A DNA stretch of 64,000 bases from contig CM053248.1 in NCBI GenBank assembly GCA_028583405.1, positions 21,879,139 through 21,943,138 of the forward strand. Reading direction: 5' to 3'. The stretch comes from Pogonophryne albipinna. Lineage: Eukaryota; Chordata; Actinopteri; Perciformes; Artedidraconidae. The position numbers and the translations under genes are program-made. Shown here piece after piece: positions 55,531 to 64,000 of the stretch (the stretch's first letter is position 1; every line of letters begins with the position of its first letter). The notes under the pieces were generated by a model. It worked only from the letters and a program-made list of their open reading frames with translations. It searched no databases and was not told the DNA's origin.

Positions 55531-55880
55531 GTACACAGTTTAATACTGTCAACTTCTAATTTTGGGAAAAACGAAAACGTCTTTTAAAACTACAATTCCC
55601 AGTAGAGACGTGCCATAGAGAACATGTTGCGAAACACAATAGCCAGCATGTGTATTTCTGGGGGGGCGTTTGAGTCCAGTTTTGAATAGTCTGCCGTGGT
55701 TTCGTTCCATTTCAAAGAGCTTGACGCTCGGCGTAACCTTGGCGCACTGCCACTCCAACATCCAATCCCAGAGTTTGAAGATTAATCACGGGGTTTGTCA
55801 ACGGGATTGTAGTCCCAAACGATAGCTGGGGATTATGGGTAGTGTAGTGTCGGCCACCCTAAACTGAATTTTTTTTTCGG
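55531..55880 (-). repeat. P-like interior block, inverse of 14750-15090
   Basis: On the minus strand it reads GTTCTCTATGGCACGTCTCT back to CTACACTACCCATAATCCCC, matching copy 1 at 14785-15040. Together with 49890-50243 it restores the interior order of copy 1. Confidence 0.8.
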
Positions 55881-55914
55881 ATATCATATCGCATTACGAA
55901 CACCACATCTGGCG

Positions 55915-56028
55915 TCACAGAGATCTTCTGTTACTGTCCTTTCTTCTTAGAGGAAGTACAGAAACACGTAACTCTGGATTTGTTTTAATGTTTGAGGTGC
56001 AATAAACGACACAGCAGCTTTTTGGCAT
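55915..56028 (-). pseudogene. THAP zinc-finger start exon, right arm
   Basis: The minus-strand ATG at 56028 encodes the same MPKSCCVVYCTSNIKTNPEL, then RVSVLPLRRKDSNRRSL, as the left arm, identical over the shared 37 residues. Homology between arms ends just after AGATCTCTGTG, where this copy meets a stop (55917-55915). Near identity of the two arms across this exon, against more drift outside it, may reflect chance, constraint or conversion. Confidence 0.6.
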
Positions 56029-56622
56029 GATAAAACTATTATTTTCTGCCTCACTCATGAGAGTAACAGCTGGCGAAATTACAGCCTCGCCTACTAATTT
56101 CAAATGTGTGCTCTAAAATGATATTTATAAATGACTATTATCATTATTATAAGCAAGACAATAAATGGCAAAGATATGTAGAAAATAAACGTATTTGAGA
56201 TACGTTCATAACGAACATAATGTGGGAGAAAATACGTTTCTGGCTAAACGTAATTGAGAATGCAGTTTAGTTCTGTGGGAACGTAATTTTTAGGAGACAG
56301 GGTTGGATAGACATGTGGAGATTATCCGGCTGAACAAAACGTGATCCGTCTCTTAAATGTGTGTCAACCACAGACCTTATTTCGAGCTATTTTCAAAAAT
56401 CCTATGGAGAAATTGCATTGCGTTTTTGACGAAGGAACGGGAAGGAGTTTACATCCGGGTTTTAGGACGCGTCACTGCGGTTCTCTATGGTTCCATGTTT
56501 AAAAGTGATTGACTTTGGAAAAAGACGCTTAACAAAACAATGTCAACTCCAGGTCTACTTTGCTAACTCTCAGGCTTTGATCCATATTACATGACCTTCT
56601 TTAAATGTAATTCATTAGTTAA

Positions 56623-57126
<504 letters not shown>

Positions 57127-57130
<4 letters not shown>

Positions 57131-57552
57131 AGACTTTTGTGTTTCTGCCCCTGCCATTCCCGCACAAGGTTGCAACATTGTTGATAAATTCAAGCACTGA
57201 AACCTGTCTGCTCTCACATTCCCGCATTATGTTTTGCGGGAACCAATCTTTATTTTTTTCACACTCTATCCAAGCTGCAAATTTGGGGTGGGATCTATGG
57301 GTGGGACACAATAAATAAAGCTACGCCAGTTTGGGGGGGCGCACGCTCGTGAACTGTTAGCGCCGCATATGCATGCCCACTGCACCTCGCAGGAGCGCTC
57401 ACAGCATAAAGCAAAAACTCACAGACATTTCAATGAGTTGTTCAGCAAAGTTAGGTTTGGAAATGATGTAGTGATCACTGTTTATCATAATTCACTCATG
57501 AAACGACAGGTTGGGGGTATTGTTCCGCACGGACACATATGTTGACTGTACC
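57127..57552. other. Unassigned interval after the microsatellite
   Basis: TTTCTGCCCCTGCCATTCCC and a GCGGGAACCAATC stretch may continue the piggyBac-like element. AATAAATAAAGC at about 57310 is a possible polyadenylation signal. No gene is seen. Confidence 0.35.
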
Positions 57553-58123
57553 CAGTGGCGGCCGGCCCATAGGGGCGCTAGGGGCGCCGCCCCCCCTCTT
57601 CCCACATGTTTGATTGTCATGAAAAATGAAAAATAAATTAAAAAATATATTTAAAAAATAAAGTAAATATTATATAGTTGGTATCAGTAAAATGTATAAT
57701 CTACAATAAAATCTCGTTTAAAATTGGTTTACGAGGTCTAAAGTTACTGATAAGTCACATGTTTCCTGCCTGGCCACAGCGTATCATTGCCCTCTCTCGT
57801 CTGGGCGGTAGAAAGGAGCCCTCAGCCAGAGCAGCAGCAGCCAACAAGCTGACTGTTGCTATCTGTATACTATGCCACCGAAACATAATTTCAGCCAATC
57901 AGCGTCGTCAGATCTGATGCTCAAAGGGCGCCCTGTCAGCACCCTGGCCTGTGTGTCTGTGAGTTGTTTGGACTCGTATCCAAGGTGACGCTACAGTAGT
58001 TGTCGAGGATCGCTGCGTCTGCAGGTGGAGACTCCGGTGCTAGTGGATCTCCGGAGCTGTAGATTAACATTTACATGCTTATTGTAGTTGTAAGGGCAAT
58101 GCCTGTAGCACCATGGAGCATAT

Positions 58124-60259
58124 GTGTGCTCCCCCTCTACCTTTGCCTCATTGGTGCTCTCAGCCCTCCCTTCCTCTGACTCGTTCCAACTCCTGCCTCC
58201 AAACTCTGCTGCAGAAACTCTCCTCTCTACTCTCTCATCCTCTCTGGACTCTCTCTGTCCTCTCACATCTCGGCAGGCTCGTCAGTCCCCTCCTGCTCCC
58301 TGGCTAAATGACGCACTGCGTGCTAATAGAACCGTCCTTAGGGCAGCAGAGCGGAAACGGTGGAAATCCAAACACCATGACGACCTCCTAACCTATCAGG
58401 CTCTCCTCTCCAGTTTCTCTGCTTCGATCTCTCAGGCAAAAAGCACTTTCTTTCAAGATAAGATCCAATCTTCCTATTCCAATCCCCAAAAACTATTTTC
58501 CATCTTCTCCACCCTCTTGGACCCTCCCAAAGCCCCTTCCCCCTCCTCCCTTCTGTCAAGCGACTTTGTTAACCACTTTGAAAAAAAGGTTGATGATATA
58601 CGCTCTTCTTTTTCTGACTCACCTTTACTCACCGCTGGGTCACCAGACCCTCCTTTCACCCACACACTAACCTCCTTTTTCCCTCTCTCTCCAAGTGAGG
58701 TTCTTACCCTCATTACCTCTGCCCGCCCTACCACCTGTCCTACCACCTGTCCTCTGGACCCTATCCCCTCAAACCTCCTTCAGACTATCGCTCCTGATAT
58801 TCTACCGTTTCTCACCCATTTCATCAACACTTCTCTAACTTCTGGTTACTTTCCAAATAGTCTTAAGGAGGCAAGAGTAAACCCTCTCCTAAAGAAACCC
58901 ACTCTCAACCCGTCTGATGTTATAAACTACAGGCCTGTCTCTCTCCTCCCGTTCCTGTCTAAAACACTTGAACGCGCTGTCTTCAAACAACTCTCCTGTT
59001 ATCTCCATCAGAACAACCTTCTGGATCCGCACCAGTCTGGTTTCAAGGTAGGTCACTCCACAGAAACGGCCCTCCTTGCTGTCACTGAGGAACTGCACAC
59101 TGCTAAAGCAGCCTCCCTCTCCTCTGTCATCATCCTTTTGGACCTGTCTGCTGCATTCGACACGGTGAATCATCAGATCCTCCTTCGCACTCTCCAAGAA
59201 CTTGGAGTTTCAGGCTCTGCACTTTCCCTCCTCACCTCATACCTCAAAGACCGCACCTACAGGGTTACTTGGAGAGGGTCCGAGTCCGACCCTTGTCAAT
59301 TAACTACAGGGGTCCCCCAGGGCTCTGTTCTTGGTTCCCTCCTCTTCTCCCTGTACACAAACTCGCTCGGATCAGTCATTAGCCCGCATGGTTTTTCATA
59401 CCACTGCTACGCTGACGACACCCAATTAATTCTGTCCTTTCCCCGCTCAGAGACCCAGGTCGTCGCACGCATCTCTGCTTGTCTAGCTGACATCTCACAG
59501 TGGATGTCTGCTCATCACCTCAAGCTCAACCTTGACAAGACTGAACTGCTTTTCCTTCCAGGAAAAGATTGTCCCACTCTTGACCTGACAATCAACATCG
59601 GCACCTCTGTTGTTTCCCCGACTCAGACTGCAAGGAATCTGGGTGTGATCCTAGATAACAAACTGTCCTTCACTGCAAACATCGCTGCTACAACCCGTTG
59701 CTGCAGATACACGCTTTACAACATCAGGAGGATACGTCCCCAGCTGACCCAGAAAGCCACGCAGGTTCTGGTCCAGGCTCTCGTCACCTCACGCCTAGAC
59801 TACTGCAACTCCCTCCTGGCTTGCCCCCCTGCATGTGCCATCCGACCTCTGCAGCTCATCCAGAATGCAGCGGCTCGTCTGGTCTTCAACCTTCCTAAAT
59901 TTTCCCACACCACTCCGCTCCTCCGCTTCCTCCACTGGCTTCCGGTAACTGCTAGAATCCACTTCAAGACACTGGTACTTGCATACCATGCTGCGAATGG
60001 ATCTGGCCCTTCCTACATCCAGGACATGGTTAAACTGTACACCCCAGCGCGTGCACTACGCTCTGCATCAGCCAAACGACTCGCTGCACCCTCGCTGCGA
60101 GGGGGACCCAAGTTCAAATCAGCAAAAACACGTGGGTTTGCTATCCTGGCTCCAAAATGGTGGAATGAGCTCCCCATTGACATCAGGACAGCAGAAAGCC
60201 TGCACATCTTCCGGCGCAGACTGAAAACTCATCTCTTTCGACTCCACTTCGAGCGATAG
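58124..60259 (+). CDS. L2-like LINE ORF2 (reverse transcriptase), 5'-truncated
   Basis: An uninterrupted 711-codon frame covers the linker after the endonuclease, the RT and the C-terminal region. Motifs in order: APWLNDALRANRTVLRAAER (about residues 58-77), NYRPVSLLPFLSKTLER (fingers), DPHQSGFKVGHSTETALLAV, the catalytic LLDLSAAFDTVNH (near 340), TTGVPQGSVLGSLLFSLY, the YADDTQLIL active site (near 429), HHLKLNLDKTELLFL, TARNLGVILDNKLS, SRLDYCNSLLA, LQLIQNAAARLVF, LHWLPV and RTAESLHIFRRRLKTHLFRL. The apurinic-type endonuclease is missing, so the start ATG is incidental and the copy is 5'-truncated, as usual for LINEs. The absence of stops over 2.1 kb makes it one of the youngest insertions here; it sits inside the hAT at 57553. 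Confidence 0.92.
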   Translation: MCSPSTFASLVLSALPSSDSFQLLPPNSAAETLLSTLSSSLDSLCPLTSRQARQSPPAPWLNDALRANRTVLRAAERKRWKSKHHDDLLTYQALLSSFSASISQAKSTFFQDKIQSSYSNPQKLFSIFSTLLDPPKAPSPSSLLSSDFVNHFEKKVDDIRSSFSDSPLLTAGSPDPPFTHTLTSFFPLSPSEVLTLITSARPTTCPTTCPLDPIPSNLLQTIAPDILPFLTHFINTSLTSGYFPNSLKEARVNPLLKKPTLNPSDVINYRPVSLLPFLSKTLERAVFKQLSCYLHQNNLLDPHQSGFKVGHSTETALLAVTEELHTAKAASLSSVIILLDLSAAFDTVNHQILLRTLQELGVSGSALSLLTSYLKDRTYRVTWRGSESDPCQLTTGVPQGSVLGSLLFSLYTNSLGSVISPHGFSYHCYADDTQLILSFPRSETQVVARISACLADISQWMSAHHLKLNLDKTELLFLPGKDCPTLDLTINIGTSVVSPTQTARNLGVILDNKLSFTANIAATTRCCRYTLYNIRRIRPQLTQKATQVLVQALVTSRLDYCNSLLACPPACAIRPLQLIQNAAARLVFNLPKFSHTTPLLRFLHWLPVTARIHFKTLVLAYHAANGSGPSYIQDMVKLYTPARALRSASAKRLAAPSLRGGPKFKSAKTRGFAILAPKWWNELPIDIRTAESLHIFRRRLKTHLFRLHFER

Positions 60260-60480
60260 AATTACTAACAAAGAACTACTAACAGAGCACTTATATACTA
60301 ATAAAGTATTGGCTTATCTATAGCCAGTTGTGTAGCACTTGAAATGTTTGGCTCTATGAAACCTGATGTACTTATATGATTCTGTTTTCTTCAAGGTTGT
60401 GTCTTCCTGGTCGAATGTACTTATTGTAAGTCGCTTTGGATAAAAGCGTCAGCTAAATGCAATGTAATGTAATGTAATGT
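60260..60480 (+). repeat. L2 LINE 3' untranslated end and (AATGT)n tail
   Basis: TTGTAAGTCGCTTTGGATAA then AAGCGTCAGCTAAATGCAAT is the conserved 3' end recognised by L2-type reverse transcriptases, also shared by many fish SINEs. It ends in four AATGT units at 60480. Confidence 0.93.
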
Positions 60481-60689
60481 GTGGGCTGGACCTGTATTTT
60501 ACAGGAAAGGAGTGATTAGAGGGTGGAGTTGTCAATTCTTGTTCAGTTTTCATCTCCCTCACCCTCTCAAACTTTGAGTTGCGCAAGCTGCTAAAGAGAC
60601 GCGCTACCATGGAAACCAAACAATGGTATAGCTGTATTAAAGTCAGAGTGGAAACAGTCGTGAGTAAATCTGATTTTGTCAGAAATCGG

Positions 60690-60783
60690 GAGAAATGCGG
60701 GAGAAATATGACCGCGGGAGGAAACAGGGAGAGGGCAAAGAAATCGGGAGTCTCCCGCGAAAATCGGGAGGGTTTGCAAGTAT
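60690..60783. repeat. DNA-transposon-like end, CGGGAG-rich
   Basis: AAATCGGGAGTCTCCCGCGA then AAATCGGGAGGGTTTGCAAG is a palindromic CGGGAG terminus seen in fish DNA elements. It stops at the CA microsatellite; the partner end was not found. Confidence 0.45.
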
Positions 60784-60903
<120 letters not shown>

Positions 60904-61239
60904 ATGTTCGTATTTAGTCTCCTGATTTTAAATGGGAATTAAATCATTTGAGTGTTCCCAAAGCACCAGTGTTCTGCAGTTTGTGTGGGCCTATACTGTA
61001 CTGTTGCACAGTTTTGGAAGATTCATAACCACACTGAAGATTATGGATTATCTCATATTTTTAAGCCTCAATTTGACCTCCCCCCCTCTAACATCACCAG
61101 AAGTCATAATTTAAGGGGTCATTTCTCAAAGAATTCTCCCCCGGACCGCCCTAGTATGGTTTGGTCCCTATTTCCATAGCCCAACCAAAAATATTTTCCA
61201 CCAGCCGCCACTGACTGTAGCCTATACTGTGTGCCTACT

Positions 61240-61385
61240 GTAGTGCCCCCCTTTCTCTTCGAGCCTTCTCTTCCAGGACTGCAACCGGACAACATCTGCT
61301 TTTCTGCTGCTCAATAAAGCCAACTTTGCACCTTCGATGCACCGCCTCCGACTCCCTTCTCTCGGCACTACAACGGTCATTTCCT
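61240..61385 (+). repeat. Possible solo LTR 3' part
   Basis: CTCAATAAAGCCAACTTTGC, a polyadenylation signal, is followed by a C/T-rich stretch ending CTCTCGGCACTACA with a CA tip. This resembles the R-U5 end of a retroviral LTR. The U3 start and a second copy were not found. Confidence 0.35.
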
Positions 61386-62581
61386 TTCAGGCGGGCATGC
61401 ATAACACAGCATAACACCGGAGCATCGCTGCAGGGAATCTTTGGCGCTGTTCCGAGTTTGTTCTAATCTGTCAAAATGACGGACTGCTTTCAGATTTTTC
61501 CGTCATTGTTAAAAAAAAATCGTCAGACAGAAAATATTCGGTTAACGCGACCTCTGGGGCCACCATAAAAAAAACATGATTTTCGAAGTTATATTAGGGT
61601 TTTGCAGAACTGTTTTATGGACTCTAGTCTGGGCATAGGGCTTGCTCACCTGCAGAGATTTAAAAAAAAGATGTTTCAAATCATTAACACACATCAATAA
61701 CACACGTAAAAAAGTACGTGAAAAATAAGTGTTGAAACCTGTCATTCAACTAACAGAGCGCATTCAATCTGCTGATGAACACTGAAGTCCCACTTGCATT
61801 AGCTGATTGGTGTAGGCTGTTTCATTCATGCTTCACAATCACTTCATCAGCTGTAGCTACCAGCTGACAAGCACCGTGAACTCATAATCATGCAGACGGA
61901 GAGCACGTACATCAAGACCTGACACCTCTCACTGTTACTCCGCAGCTCCCGCCACCCCCCCAACCTTCTCCTTGTGTGATTTATTTTTTGTATCCCACAC
62001 AAGATTTATATGTTCCTGCATGTGTCTTTCTTTAAGGGGATTTCACTGTGTCACTTCTCTAAATTCTATGAGAATGAGTTTCGCCTTTTCGAGCCAAACT
62101 CATTGTACCATTATAGCTACTAGTATAAAATCCATGCCTTAGGTAGAGATTTGTCTAACTGCGGTGTCCAAGACAAAAATGAACATGGTTTAAAGTATTT
62201 AAGGGTAATGTTTCAATGTTGATTTATCCCTGTATACTTTTCTTGATTAATTGACTTGTCTATAAAATGTCAGAAAATAGCAAAAAGAAATGTCCCATCA
62301 CCAGTTCCCAGACCTTGCCTGTTTGGTTTGAGCCCAAAATTCCTGAGTATTCATTAAAATATAAAGCAAAATAAAGCAGAAAAACCTCACATTAAGAAAC
62401 TGGAATCTGCAAATGTTTTTCTCCCTTTATAATATGAGAATATTTATTTTCTTTAGTGCGAAAGTGTAATCTGATCTGACAAAAATATATTAATCACCAC
62501 TATTTAACACATGTCTGGTCATTGGAAATATAAAAAAACAATCATTAATTGTACATCTGTAAACATCTGGTCATTCAATTC
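61386..62581. other. No gene recognised
   Basis: Mixed, mostly AT-rich sequence without conserved frames. 61440-61560 (CAAAATGACGGACTG, CCGTCATTG) has a short inverted motif. Nothing else is supported. Confidence 0.4.
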
Positions 62582-62902
62582 CAGTGGCGAACCGTCAGGG
62601 CCTTCAAGGTATTCAGAGAATACCCTGGAACACTCAGATAAAACAAACAAAAAAATCTATTTAATTATATAAATAAAATGTATATAAAATGAATAAATGA
62701 GAATGGTATCTGTGTTGTTGATCTGTAATATTACAGTGTTACGTTGATGTGTTTGTCCTTCTCGGACCATGCACTACGCATTTCAGTGGTTTTTTGTTAG
62801 AAAATAAAGCAACCAATCAGATCTTGTTCTGGGTCTCTGGGTAGAATATCCTTCAACCAAGGTATTCTCCATCCTTGATCGAATGCCCTGGCCGTTGCAC
62901 TG
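62582..62902. mobile_element. hAT-like non-autonomous element
   Basis: The left end CAGTGGCGAACCGTCAGGGC and the right end GCCCTGGCCGTTGCACTG are approximate inverses, with GGTATTCAGAGAATACC subterminal motifs on both sides. The flanks (TTCAATTC, AATGAGAG) do not match, so the boundaries are tentative. Confidence 0.45.
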
Positions 62903-63011
62903 AATGAGAGCGTACGTTTGGACTGACAGTTTGATCAACCAAACATATATTGATTTGTAGCCAATGGGCGTATTCTTTCAGAGTTTCCCTCGGTTCCAGG
63001 GTATTCTAGAA

Positions 63012-64000
63012 CAGGGGTTCTCAAACTTTTTGTTTATGCGGACCACTATTTATTATCAAGGGTTTTCGCGGACCACCTCATATGCAAACCATACAAATAA
63101 GTACATATATAAACGTAGTGTTAAAACGCCAATATTTTTTTTAAGTTAATCATAGACAATCAAAAGTAAATTGAAGCCTATCTGATACTTTTGTGACCGG
63201 TGTCTGTCAGCGTTGTGTATGTTTCTCAAAGAGGACGGCGGACGGTACGCACGCACGTGCACAAAACGGGCAGACAGGTCTACAAAAAAAACTACCGGTA
63301 TGCTTTAGTTACTGTGCTGCAAAAAGCAGACGGTGCTGCGCTCAACACACACAGACTCACATTGGTTTCTCATACAGCATCTCTGTAAACTATGTGTATT
63401 CACTGAATTTCACTCTCTGCCTTTAACGGCTCATTGTAGCTCCAATAGCTCCAGCCCCCGCCCTCCCTGTGAGCACAGTGTGCTCTGATTGGTCGGGACG
63501 TTGTGAATCGCGCTGAGCTCCGTGGAGGTGTGGTTTCCTTGTTTAGCGATACACAGCGAAACACAGCCAAACTCATCCTGAGCACACACAAAGTCACAGC
63601 CGAAGTAAAAACAATAGGTGTGGCTTGATATTGAGTAAGAAAAAGGTTGATAAACACTGTGAGAATGGGTCTGCAGAGAGAATTTCGCCGCGATCCCAAC
63701 TGTCTGTTATCAGCCTGCAGCCAGGGAGGAGAAATCAGCAGAGCTGCCGGCACTGAGTGTGTGTGAGGAAGTCCGTGGATTGGTCAATTTGGACCAATCA
63801 GCTGGGGCTTAACGGCTCCGCGGACGTAACGTAACGGCTCCAGGGATTGGTCCATTTGGTTCCGGGTAACGCATGACCTTATCGCGTCATAGCTCTGGGC
63901 GCGGCTACTGGCCATTCCTACGTCACGATACCCAGGAAGTAAACAATGGACAATGACGTATCTTCAACGAGGCGTTTTGGGGAGGTATTTTCTGTGTTAG
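63012..64000 (+). mobile_element. hAT left end (CAGGGGTTCTCAAACTTTTT)
   Basis: CAGGGGTTCTCAAACTTTTT followed by GCGGACCAC is one of the most widespread vertebrate hAT tips. The right tip is not in the window. 63605-63660 carries TGGCTTGATATTGAGTAAG, also present in the P-like copy 1 near 16167. The last kilobase has no recognisable gene; small frames near 63200 and 63400-63753 lack conserved motifs. Confidence 0.5.

Larger units (their letters stand above)
48749..56304. mobile_element. P-like long-TIR transposon, copy 2, with THAP exons
   Basis: The tips CAACCCTGTCTCCTAC and, inverted from 56304, AACCCTGTCTCCTAA start arms alike for about 390-460 bases. GGATAGAC flanks both (48741-48748, 56305-56312), an 8-bp duplication, or 7 bp if the last G belongs to the element. 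The left arm has a 73-bp unit in tandem (48813 and 48886). Each arm carries a THAP-type start exon on opposite strands. Interior blocks are shared with copy 1 at 13690. THAP plus an 8-bp duplication fits the P superfamily (Kolobok also has THAP but uses TTAA). No catalytic domain was seen, and 50244-55530 is a later insertion. Confidence 0.75.
47096..56485. mobile_element. TA-flanked element, host of the second nest
   Basis: The left arm GAGAACCGCAGTGACGCGTC and the right end (inverted) carry the same sequence for about 170 bases (47096-47260 against 56320-56485), sharing GCAATGCAATTTCTCCATAG and CACGTTTTGTTC. TA flanks both tips (47094-47095, 56486-56487). Without the hAT at 47328 and the P-like element at 48749, about 0.7 kb remains. 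It has no coding sequence. A partial copy with the same hAT inside it lies at 10683-11050, so this host spread after the hAT insertion. Confidence 0.75.

Overview
The window is eukaryotic repeat-rich DNA, most likely from a ray-finned (teleost) fish. I infer this from the mix of repeat families: L2/Rex1-like LINEs with fish-type 3' tails, a DIRS tyrosine-recombinase retroelement, Ty1/copia and Ty3/gypsy elements, many hAT families, piggyBac-like TTAA elements, a THAP-encoding P-like family and long CA/TG microsatellites. I found no intact host gene, no tRNA or rRNA gene and no CRISPR array. Nearly every coding segment belongs to a transposable element, usually broken by frameshifts, stops or later insertions.

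Layout. 0-1.3 kb: hAT remnants. 1.3-8.7 kb: a decayed copia element (integrase half, then RT/RNase H half) split by a Ty3/gypsy element with one LTR and a long open pol frame that is cut off in its last domain. 8.7-17.1 kb: a hAT relic, a LINE fragment with a long-TIR MITE in it, and a 2.7-kb long-TIR element (13690-16418). 17.2-31.6 kb: a DIRS element that serves as landing ground for nested DNA transposons. Eleven insertions are bounded by their target-site duplications or terminal repeats here, reaching six levels at 25.7-26.1 kb. 31.6-34.2 kb: a small LTR element whose body is two minisatellites that stay open as protein. 34.2-47.0 kb: an LTR with leader on the minus strand, LINE 3' ends, a TAGGGCTGCACGAT-type hAT and a 2.3-kb TA-flanked long-TIR element. 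47.1-56.5 kb: another nest, in which a TA-flanked element holds a BED-finger hAT and a 7.6-kb P-like element, and the latter holds a 5.3-kb insertion with retroviral remnants. 56.6-64 kb: a piggyBac-like end, a hAT carrying a 5'-truncated L2 LINE with an open 711-codon frame, and hAT ends.

The sequences do not form a pathway. They record successive transposition: younger elements keep matching 8-bp, TTAA or TA duplications and sit inside older, more decayed ones. The best candidate for something poorly described is the P-like family at 13690-16418 and 48749-56304. It has long inverted termini, an 8-bp (or 7-bp) duplication, and in the larger copy a THAP zinc-finger start exon in both arms. 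Other points of interest are the minisatellite-coding LTR element, a 27-bp perfect hairpin, a possible unassigned 3' exon at 28.0-28.2 kb, and the direct gypsy/copia fusion. All names come from reading motifs by eye; no database search was possible.
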